Positions 37,847-46,243 of a stretch of DNA of 64,000 bases are shown here, one piece after another. How positions within the stretch are numbered: position 1 is the stretch's first letter; each line of letters starts with the position of its first letter. The position numbers and the translations under genes were made by a program. Under the pieces are notes generated by a model. The model did not search any database. It was not told the DNA's origin and worked only from the letters and a program-made list of their open reading frames with translations. Origin of the DNA: Margaritispora aquatica (Eukaryota; Ascomycota; Leotiomycetes; Helotiales; Discinellaceae); assembly GCA_007644065.1 (NCBI GenBank), contig VJWN01000008.1, positions 994,411 to 1,058,410 of the forward strand, written 5' to 3'.

Positions 37847-39006
37847 ATGATCACCATAAGTTTGTATTCCCAACCTCAGCCATATGTTTCCTGATGTGCA
37901 CTCTCTAACGATTAAAACAGAAGTTCCGTGTTCCTCCGCTAACATTGGCCCTGGTTTCGATGTCATAGGACTGGCACTCTCAATCTGGCTAGAGCTACGT
38001 GTCGAGGTTACCCAAGCAGTCTCATCACAAGCATCATTGAACTGTGTCATCTCGTACGAGGGCGAAGGTGCAGATGAGGTACCTTTACAGGCTGATGAGA
38101 ATCTTCTCACGAGGACTGCGTTGTATGTTCTGAGATGTCATGGCCAGAGAGCGTTTCCTATCGAGACGAAGGTTCACATCATCAACCCCATTCCGCTAGG
38201 AAGGGGATTGGGAAGCTCAGGCGCTGCGGTCGTGGCTGGTGTGATCTTGGGTAATGAGGTTGGGAAGTTGGGTTTATCGAAAGCGAGGATGTTAGACTAT
38301 TGCTTGATGATTGGTAGGTGATATGTTTTCGCTGTTTCTCTACCTTGCTTACAGTTCCACAGAGAGACATCCAGACAATGTTGCAGCAGCTCTATACGGA
38401 GGTTTCGTAGGAACATATTTGAATGATCTTAGCCCAGAAGATATGTCCCGAAAAGAAATTCCATTGAGCGAAGTCCTCCCAGCACCAGCAGGAGGTGTTG
38501 ATACTGGGGTCAACCCACCTGAGCCACCTGTCGGAATTGGTCACTACATGAAATTCCCATGGGCTAAGGAGATCAAGGCCATTGCCATCATTCCACAATT
38601 TGAAGTCGCAACCGCGAAAGCAAGAAGCGTCCTTCCCAGCTCATACTCTAGAGCAGATGTAGTCTTCAATCTGCAGCGAATTGCTCTCCTTCCAACAGCA
38701 CTTGGACGGTCACCACCTGATGCTGATCAAATCTATTTAGCGATGCAGGACAAGGTTCACCAACCATACAGGAAAGGCCTGATTCCAGGACTGACCGAAA
38801 TCTTACAATCTGTTACACCCAAGTCACACCCTGGACTTTGCGGAATCTGTTTATCTGGAGCAGGTCCAACTATTCTCGCCCTTGCTACAGAGAATTTCGA
38901 TGCTATTGCGCAGGAGATTCTGGCTATGTTTGCGAAGAAGGACATCAAGTGCGATTGGAAGCTGCTAGAGCCAGCCGAGGAGGGAAGTACTGTCACATAT
39001 AGCTAG
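37847..39006 (+). CDS. THR1: Homoserine kinase
   Basis: Exons are 37847..37859 (13 nt), 37921..38313 and 38363..39006, giving 349 residues, standard for this enzyme. It is a GHMP-family kinase: N-terminal KVPCSSANIGPGFDVIGLAL, the ATP-binding glycine loop PLGRGLGSSGAAVVAG, the DYCLMIERHPDNVAAALYGG segment (rebuilt across intron 2) and a C-terminal GICLSGAGPTILAL. It phosphorylates homoserine in threonine biosynthesis. The start uses a tiny first exon (MITI + K), with the conserved CTAAC branch point in the following 61-nt intron. An in-frame ATG at 37884 inside that intron would give a longer N-terminus without splicing, so two N-termini are possible. The catalytic part is unaffected. Confidence 0.95.
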
Positions 39007-39243
39007 GATAGAGACAGAGTAACACGAAGCGTTGATATTAACAACCTATTTGGGCGCTCCCAACTCTAACAGAGTGATCAGACAATTTCTTCAGGACTGT
39101 ACAGATGACAAACCAGTACAAAATCTCAACATATCCATCCCATAAACCAAAAGGCCAACCAAGCCTTATTCCGTAACGCCCACGCATGAGAATTCCTGCA
39201 ACATCAAGACAACGATCGAAAATACCTACATGCGATAAACGTA

Positions 39244-39864
39244 TCAACCAAGACCGCCCCAAGCTCCTCTAATTCTCCTAGCAAGCTGTATATCCTTCTG
39301 CATGATAGTGACTCTCTTAGCATGTATCGCACACAGATTCGTGTCTTCAAACAGATGAACCAGAAATGCCTCGGACGCTTCTTGAAGCGCTTGAATCGCT
39401 TGGGACTGCCATCGCATGCCTTCTCCTTCTGGAACTAATGTAAGAGCGATTTCGCGGACCTGGCGCACAGATTAGATTGAGACCGGAAGTAACACAAATC
39501 AACAGGTCTTACCAGACGAGAAAACGGGAGTTTGAGGAGAAGCAAATCTGTAGACCGCTGGAGCTTGCGAATTTCCTGCAACGCGCGAGTTCCGGGCTTG
39601 TATCTAAACCTCCTGCGGTGGGGCAATGGATCTCCTGCTACAAGTGCAACTCATTAGCATCCATCTGCTACTGAGACAAGCATCGCGCACGCGTCGCAAG
39701 CACATAGACATACGCTCAACACCGCTCAATCGCTTTCCGCCACTGCTCCTCCTATTCTTAGGACCCATAGAGATAGTCTTGGCAACCGATTTGCCCTTCT
39801 TGCGACCAGAACCAGGTGTCGAAGCCTCTCCTAAAGACGGTCTTCCGCGCCGTGCTGTCGACAT
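39244..39864 (-). CDS. CSE4: Centromere-specific histone H3 variant (CENP-A/CenH3)
   Basis: Three exons on the minus strand: 39714..39864, 39513..39637 and 39244..39459; introns are 76 and 53 nt; 163 residues. The N-tail (about 65 residues; [19 protein letters not shown] start) is basic and unlike canonical H3. The histone fold begins [20 protein letters not shown] and continues [18 protein letters not shown]. The loop-1 segment is [16 protein letters not shown], with Trp where H3 has Phe and a longer loop than H3, both CENP-A hallmarks. The end is [13 protein letters not shown], where H3 would read RRIRGERA. It replaces H3 in centromeric nucleosomes and seeds the kinetochore. Splicing in canonical-H3-like positions and complete frame continuity make the model secure. 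It is convergent with THR1 and divergent from the Derlin gene. Confidence 0.95.
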
Positions 39865-40462
39865 TGTGTACTGCTGATCTCGCGCCTATATCATCGGAGA
39901 ATGCAAGGGATGTTATTTCGAGCCTCAATTGAGGGATGTGCTTGTAATGTAAATTGGGTGGCTGGGAGTGTTTTTTCGCGTATAGAGAGACGCGGTTGAC
40001 TTTGGCGCAAAGTGAACGTGTGATTCCAGAATGCTGTTGGATGTTAGGTTTTGCTTTTGGCGGATGCAAGAATGATAATTGCACAAATATACTTACATAT
40101 AACACCCCTACTTACAATTTCAACCTGCAATTCAATACCTCCGCACTTATGACAAGCATCTAAGTTACTGTTGACATTCGATGGTTGCCAGAGGAGCTTA
40201 AGTGTGGCTCAAAATGGTGGAGTAAACGTGGCGGTGCGAGCCGGCTACGCCACCCTTATCTTGCGGCTTTCCGTCATCTCCATCATACCGAAAAGGCCAC
40301 TTGTATTCACTTCTACATTTCTTGAAGAAACTATCGCATAACATTGTCACTTCCATTCGTTTACTGCTACCTTTTATTTGAATCTGTACTGCGATTGCCG
40401 CTACAGAGAAGTAGCCTCGTCAGTCTCAACGCATCAACGATACGCCACCTGCAACTTGCAAT
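39865..40462. other. Divergent promoter (CENP-A / Derlin)
   Basis: 598 bp between two outward start codons. No conserved site was recognised beyond AT-rich stretches. Confidence 0.45.
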
Positions 40463-41368
40463 ATGGACGAGATGATGGGTGGAGGTGGTGCTGGAGCTGC
40501 TGGATTTCCGTTGGAGAATTGGTTTTGGGAGGTTAGTGGTACCGGAAGATCTGCTGTTATCTCCAGGATTTGATGTCTGGAGGACAGAGATATTTTCAAA
40601 CCAGGTCTTCGTCTGATCATGAGCGCTAACATACCCTCAGATGCCCCTCTGCACACGATGGTGGACAACAGCTACAGTGCTCACTAGCGCTTTGGTTCAA
40701 TGCCAAATCGTAACACCTTTTCAACTATTCTACAGCTTCCGTGCTGTATTTGTTAAGAATCAGGTAACTCTAGTCAATGTCTCTGGTATGGAGCTTACGA
40801 GTCTAACATTATGCAGTACTGGCGACTTCTCACAACCTTCCTCTACTTCGGACCGCTCTCATTAGACCTCGTTTTCCATGTATTTTTCCTCACACGATAC
40901 TCCCGACTTTTAGAAGAATCATCTGGCCGGTCTCCCGCACAATTCTCATGGCTTCTGCTTTATGCAACAACATGTCTCATCTGCCTTTCGCCTCTGGTGT
41001 CTATGCCATTCTTAGGCCACCCTTTGTCGTCAACATTAGTCTATATATGGTCGCGCCGAAATCCAGACACACGATTGAGTTTCTTGGGTCTGCTAGTGTT
41101 CACAGCTCCATATTTGCCATGGGTGTTGATGGGCTTTAGCTTGGTGGTACATGGCACAATTCCCAAGGATGAGATCATGGGCGTGGTGATCGGACATGTG
41201 TGGTACTTCTTCTGCGATGTGTATCCACCATTGCATAACGGCTCGCGGCCGTTTGATCCACCAATGTGGTGGAGACGCATATTTGATGGGAGGCCAGCAG
41301 AGGATACAGCGGATGTAATCAACAACGAGATTGCGGTTGCGGCTGCACCTGCGCCAGAGGTTCGGTGA
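40463..41368 (+). CDS. DER1: Derlin, ER-associated degradation protein
   Basis: Exons are 40463..40531, 40641..40763 and 40817..41368 (247 residues); introns are 109 and 53 nt. A Gly-rich N-terminus leads into the Derlin core. Around the second junction the protein reads FYSFRAVFVKNQYWRLLTTF, and LYFGPLSLDLVFHVFFLTRYS follows, where WRL(L/I)T(T/N)FLYFG is the family signature. Several hydrophobic segments follow (WLLLYATTCLICL, LGLLVFTAPYLPWVLMGFS). GHVWYFFCDVYP then PPMWWRRIFDGRP is the typical C-terminal part (GHxYYFLxDVxP..). Derlins are rhomboid-like, non-proteolytic ER membrane proteins that help retrotranslocate misfolded proteins to Cdc48. The tail has no clear SHP box. It is convergent with the next gene, 147 bp away. 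Confidence 0.94.
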
Positions 41369-41515
41369 ATGGGTAAGGTTTGATTTGCATAAAATGGAGT
41401 TATTATCTGGGGCCATGGGCCAAAATGGTGCATGGGATTTGCTTGCGGTCGTTTAGGAACGAAGTGTACAGGTCAGCAATTAGGAGTTAAAATGATACCA
41501 GGTTCTTTTCGGATT

Positions 41516-42721
41516 TTATGTCTCTGGGTCTTTGCCACCAGGATCTTCTCCATCCTCTTCTTTCTCTTCAAGTTCTGCTGTTGCTACGAAACCGTGTTAG
41601 GTGGGGCAATGCAACTAGACGGGTTCTGCTTACCAGTCTTTGGAACATCGTCTTCTGCTGGAAAGTGTAAGTGTTTCCAGTCCTCAAGTTCCTCGGTGAT
41701 AGACCTTAGTCTGTCCCGGATACTTTCTATAGCATAACTTCCTAATAATAGCCTCAAAGGAGGATATGAGCAATGTCCTAATTGCCAAACCAATTCGGCG
41801 CATTTCACGGCACTGGTAGGCTGTTTGTCTCCCAACCACTGTACCATCCTCTTCGCATGTAACGCTGGAGAATTAGGGTTGGAGTATGGTTCACTCGCCG
41901 GCTTAATGAGAAAATGTCCCCAAGTAGGTAAAGGACTAGCTGCCCATTCCGGCTCATCTCTTCTCACCAAACCAGGCTCCACTAGCGTAGCTTTTATGTT
42001 GAAAGAATCAATCTCATACAACATCGCCTCTACCATACCCTCGACCGCGTACTTAGTGGCACAATACGGACCCAAGCCTGGAACGCCCAACGCCCCAGAC
42101 GTACTACTAAATATCAAATACCTCCCAGCGCCCTGTTCCCTAAAATATCCCAAGCTCAATTGTATGATATGTAAAGTCCCCATGAAGTTGGTCTCGAACT
42201 GATTCCGCAATTCGTGCTCATCTTGATCTTCACACGCGCCTATGACTCCATAACCAGAGCAATTGGCAATTATATCGACATGACCGAAGGACGCAATGGC
42301 AAAAGCTATTACTTCAGCGACGGATTCGCGGGCCCGCACATCGCAGAGCGTACCGAGGCAATTAGGGTGCCAGTTCTGCATTGAAGGAAGGGTATTTTCG
42401 AATGTGCGACCGACCGCAACGACGAGATCATTGGCATTTACACAGTGTCTGACAAGGGAGCGACCCATGTGGCCTGTTGCCCCGAAGACCTGTGGATTTG
42501 TATGAGTATTGAAGTGTGCATTGAGGGCTCATTAGGCAACTCACAATCCATACCATCTGCTTCGGAGGATTACTATGTCCAGGTGGATCGCAACTCATGG
42601 GTAGCTGAAGCTTCGGTCTAACGTTGGTCTCAGGCGACATGGCGTCACCAGTTCCATTGGTATCAATGTTGACGTTAGAGTCTGGGTATGAGCTTGAGCT
42701 TGCTCCATTAGGAGCTTCCAT
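41516..42721 (-). CDS. Short-chain dehydrogenase/reductase (classical SDR)
   Basis: Exons on the minus strand: 42545..42721, 41634..42489 and 41516..41583; introns are 55 and 50 nt; 366 residues. After a 57-residue N-terminal extension (Ser/Asn-rich) the Rossmann start reads MVWIVFGATGHMGRSL (TGxxxG cofactor motif). Then NCSGYG replaces the usual NNAG, a Ser lies in YLIFSSTSG (about residues 187-188), and the active-site YCATK gives Tyr201-x3-Lys205. This makes an active NAD(P)-dependent SDR likely; the substrate is unknown. The last exon adds an acidic tail (ELEEKEDGEDPGGKD). If the last intron is not removed, the protein would instead end shortly after GKQNP. Convergent with DER1. Confidence 0.88.
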
Positions 42722-44015
42722 CTCCCTCCAGAGGAAGTGCTCAGCTTGAAATCTAGATAGGGCTTGTGCTTCGCATGAGCTTATATCCTGTGCCGTGGGG
42801 TAGTGGCTGGCGAGTGTGGTGATTTGCTGTCTTTAGTGTGGGATGTGAGGTGGTGGGATGAAGTGCAGGGAGGCTATGGCGGGGATGGAAGCTAGTGAGG
42901 CGGAGTCAGGTGTCAGGGGTTCAGATGGCAGCATGGGCTTTTAACTTTGTCATGAAAATTGTATTAAGCTGGGATTCTTTTGAGCATTTTGATTATGTAT
43001 TTGTGGAAGATCTGATGATTATTCGCTTGATAAATTAGTTAGGTGTCTAAAAGCATAATGGAGCAGCTTCCAAATGCTAGCTGTCCCTGAGTTCAAACGA
43101 CCTGAATTTTTTGTGATCATATCACAATATGTTGAATCACTCAATAGGCGAATATCCTCGAGCAGTTATATTTTAGCATTGCTAAGGTTGTGACCAAGAA
43201 CCCCTTTTGCATATTGGACTTAAAACTAAGTCTGAAGCAAGTGAATTCAAGAAGCTAAGGCTTTGCAAGATTTACAATAGTTACAGCCAACTTTTCCTTT
43301 CTAATAGACCAAGAAAGTCTTTTCGTTCTACGGAATGCTGATATCAAGATTTAGTGAGGTAAGTTATCGATTTATCGTGGAGCCTATTTCAACTTTCGTA
43401 AAAATCGAAAATCCTTGTTTCCACTAACACACTTTCAGAAGCACGTGGATTCTAATCGTGCTTTTGATTTAAGAGTCCGAAAATTGATCTTACCTGCTAT
43501 ATTGTATGATAAAAGTCGTCAGTCATCCCAAAAAGCAACAGGTGATGTAAGCTGAAATGAACCAGATTGGATTGAGACTCATAACAATGTCTCAAAACTC
43601 AAAGGCGTTCTTGGATATAGTAAGTAAAAAGATTGCGGTACATTTTGATATAAACTTTGACTCGGCTGGTACTTATTTTAGAGAATACTTAGTTATATAT
43701 AGCTGATACACGGTCTGTTGAGCTGTGATCCGGGGGATGCGATCTCGACCAAGCAGGGTGTTGAAAGGAGAAACTGATACTAACTAAAGGAGTTCTCCTC
43801 CGAAAATCAGACATCTGAAGGTAAGAACAATTGGTTGCGTAATGGTAAAGCGAAGGCATGTCTATCTCATAGTCAAAAAGTTGAATCTTTGGCTCAGCAT
43901 TGAACTGACAATCATAGAATCCAAGTGAGCTTGTGCAGTCTGTGTAGGGAAGCAAGTTCCACTATTCTTGCAAATCTTTTAATCATCAAGACCATAGGGA
44001 AGTGTACCTCTCTAT
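42722..44015. other. Intergenic region left of the tRNA-Gly inverted duplication
   Basis: AT-rich, no open frame with family resemblance, no RNA gene recognised. The left part is the SDR promoter. Confidence 0.4.
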
Positions 44016-44056
44016 CCTAGGGGGCAAACCGAGCGCCAGCGAGCGTCACCCCTAGG
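44016..44056. repeat. Hairpin with 8-bp perfect stem
   Basis: CCTAGGGG (44016-44023) pairs with CCCCTAGG (44049-44056) around a 25-nt GC-rich loop that contains two GAGCG copies. The right arm ends at the base where the inverted tRNA half-copy begins. Confidence 0.75.
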
Positions 44057-44124
44057 AGATCACTGGAAGGGTGGAATCCTAACCATTGGACCACAGAAGC
44101 TTCAAGTTACTTTGAATTATGATT
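44056..44124 (-). pseudogene. Truncated tRNA-Gly 5' half (inverted copy)
   Basis: The reverse complement of this 69-bp segment is identical, base for base, to 44637-44705: 24 bp of 5' flank, tRNA positions 1-37 including anticodon TCC, and the first 8 nt of the intron. The 3' half (anticodon stem partner, T arm, acceptor 3' strand) is missing; a hairpin follows instead. It contains an A box but no B box, so it should not be transcribed as a tRNA. Confidence 0.85.
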
Positions 44125-44636
44125 TGATGAGCTTGTTTATCGCTCGCTTGGGAGTTGCTATGAGTAAAGTTGTGGAGGAGATGCGATGAGTAGATTGGTG
44201 GCATATGGAGGGCTATCTGCTTAGCGAGGCTGGATATGTAAGTAGAAAGATTGATTGTAATGAGACGGTCGATTGGGTCCTATCTTGATCTATGTTTGTT
44301 CTCTGGTAAGCAGTGAAATAGAGAACGTCATACTTGAAGCTACCTGAGATAGTTTAGTTGTGAAATTGTGTTGTATCTTGTTGGTTTCGCTTACAGACAT
44401 GTAGCGCTCAAAGGAAAGTTTGTGGACATGGTCAATACTTATCATATAGTATTTCAAATGGCAGCAAGGGTAATCTCCACTGATATAATAGTATACCACG
44501 ATGATATAGAAGAACCTCGACTTACTTAGCATCCACAACCCCAACCAACTCAACCCAACCCTGTCTGGAAGCTCTTGGAAAGATCACGTGCACTTGACTA
44601 GTCGCACACTATATATATAGATAAACAAGCTTACCG
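44125..44636. other. 512-bp spacer between the inverted tRNA-Gly half-copies
   Basis: No coding sequence or RNA was recognised. It is AT-rich, with an ATATATATA run near 44610. Confidence 0.4.
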
Positions 44637-44705
44637 AATCATAATTCAAAGTAACTTGAAGCTTCTGTGGTCCAATGGTTAGGATTCCACCCTTCCAGTG
44701 ATCTC
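44637..44705 (+). repeat. Right arm of 69-bp perfect inverted repeat
   Basis: Partner of 44056-44124. It covers the 5' flank and first half of the tRNA-Gly gene. Confidence 0.9.
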
Positions 44706-44757
44706 TTCAGAGGTTACCTGTCAGGTGGAGGTTCGTGTTCGATTCACGGCAGTTGCA
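44661..44757 (+). tRNA. tRNA-Gly (anticodon TCC) with 25-nt intron
   Basis: Folded by hand. Acceptor 5' strand 44661-44667; D arm GTCC (670-673) with GGAT (682-685); anticodon stem CCACC (687-691) with GGTGG (724-728). The loop is CTTCCA + A, so anticodon TCC is at 44694-44696. The canonical intron follows position 37 (44698-44722). Then come a 4-nt variable loop, T stem TCGTG/CACGG with loop TTCGATT, acceptor 3' strand 44750-44756 and discriminator A757. A-box and B-box matches are present and a T9 terminator follows. Oddity: acceptor pairs 3-70 and 4-69 are both U-U mismatches; the other five pair. It decodes GGA/GGG-type glycine codons. Confidence 0.82.
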
Positions 44758-44781
44758 ACATAATGATCCTTTAAGATCCAG

Positions 44782-44790
44782 TTTTTTTTT
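44782..44790 (+). terminator. Pol III terminator (T9) of tRNA-Gly
   Basis: Nine T residues begin 25 nt after the tRNA 3' end, as expected for RNA polymerase III termination. Confidence 0.8.
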
Positions 44791-45817
44791 CTTTCGGTTG
44801 TAGTTCTTTATGCTCTTCAGGGAATTGAGAGTTGTAGTGGTTTCGGTAAATTTTCGTGTTGTGTCGAATTTTTGTATTCTATGTGGTCTGTGCATTGCGC
44901 TAGAAGCTCGGGCTTTGTCTTCTAGCAAGTTGGAAATCGTATGCAAAACGCAAGCTGCCTGGAGTCGTCGAAACTGGAAATTTCTGAAGTGTGTTCAACC
45001 CCGGTATTTCTTCGTAGGTGTATGAAGTTAGAATAATACTGGTTTGAATTGTGTTAAAAAATATACATAGCTTTTAAAATGCTGTTGTTGTTGTTGTAAG
45101 CCTAACCGAATCAGCGACAAGTCGCTCGCTTACTATGAGACTGCTGATTTGTATCATCATGATTAAGTCTACTACCAAATCCCAGCTTATTGCTTACTGT
45201 GGATGTCGTAATTATTTTTCAATCCTGACTGGGCTGCATCCAAGCTTTCGATTCAGGTAATAACTCTAGCCCCTACTAAGAGGCAACTTGACAACTGTTC
45301 ACGAAGCACTTGCATCCTCGGGTTCGGTTTAGAGTAAGCTGATAAAGACCAAGATATGGGATAATGAAATAGCAACATGAAGTCCAAACAGAAGATACAG
45401 TCATGATATGATAGCTTACTAGCTTATCAATCTTAGGTGCAGGGTGTAATATATAGCTGTGCTGACTGTATAGTGCTACAAAGATGATCTTCTAGAACTT
45501 GCCACAGATTTCTGCAGAGTAATACTCAACGAAAGCAAAGATGTAGATTGTATAATGAAAATGTCAATGGATCAAGGTGATATGGGCGTGGCATGAATTA
45601 ATTGCAGCTGATATTCTCGCTCGTCAAAACTCCATTCGCCTAGCGACCTTGCCTCAAATCTATTACCATCCCACATATTTTAATACAAAGGAAATTCGTC
45701 TGATCGAACAGCTTTGATCTCCAAACAAAAGCACTATCTTTTCATGCTCTTAATCCAGAACCCAATCTCTAATTCCCAATTTCTTCCCCAACCCAAGCCT
45801 TACTATCCCCAAATTGC
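44791..45817. other. Intergenic region between tRNA-Gly and DUF3602 gene
   Basis: No gene was recognised; contains a short GTT microsatellite near 45082. The right side is the 3' UTR of the DUF3602 gene. Confidence 0.4.
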
Positions 45818-46243
45818 CTAGTTGAAAACTCTAGACATCTTTCCCAACAACCTGTCTGCACCACTCATATGTGAAGAGACCGAGGCGACCGAGTCTGCCG
45901 AAGATGAAGACACAGATCGTCTCATTGCGTTGCCGGCTCCACCGATTCCATAATGACGATTGAGAGAGGCGTTCTTGCGTTGCAGGCTCGTCTTTTGTAT
46001 CTCTTCTTGTTCTGACTTAATGATAGCGCGCTGCTCAAAGTTGCGTATATTGCCAGCTCCTCCAATGCCTGTGAGGAAGAGACCTTCAGTGCGAGCGACG
46101 ATTGGGCGAGACGGCTGAGCAGAGAAGGACTCGAGAGGTTGATAATTGCCGGCTCCTCCAATGCCAAACTTGACAAAGCGAGTGGATGAAGTAGATGATG
46201 TTGAGGAGGAGGAGGTTGACATTGAGCGAGCAGTGAAAGACAT
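45818..46243 (-). CDS. Small DUF3602-type protein with three GIGGAGN repeats (PAR32-like)
   Basis: Intronless, 141 residues. After a Ser/Thr-rich N-terminus (residues 7-21), the heptad GIGGAGN occurs three times, starting at residues 27, 59 and 99, separated by charged or Ser-rich spacers; the tail is rich in Ser (SVSSSSADSVASVSS). Regularly spaced G(R/I)GGAGN motifs define DUF3602, the family that includes yeast Par32, a phosphoprotein that controls ammonium permeases under TOR signalling. Function in this organism is not known. A TATATAAT element lies about 170 nt upstream (minus strand). There are no membrane segments and no signal peptide. The protein is short but the motif repeat makes it a real gene. 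Confidence 0.85.
   Translation of the reverse strand: MSFTARSMSTSSSSTSSTSSTRFVKFGIGGAGNYQPLESFSAQPSRPIVARTEGLFLTGIGGAGNIRNFEQRAIIKSEQEEIQKTSLQRKNASLNRHYGIGGAGNAMRRSVSSSSADSVASVSSHMSGADRLLGKMSRVFN

Noticed and set aside
44056..44124. Second tRNA-Gly gene on the minus strand
   Set aside because: Only the 5' half is present; no pairing partner for the anticodon or acceptor stem, no T arm, no B box.
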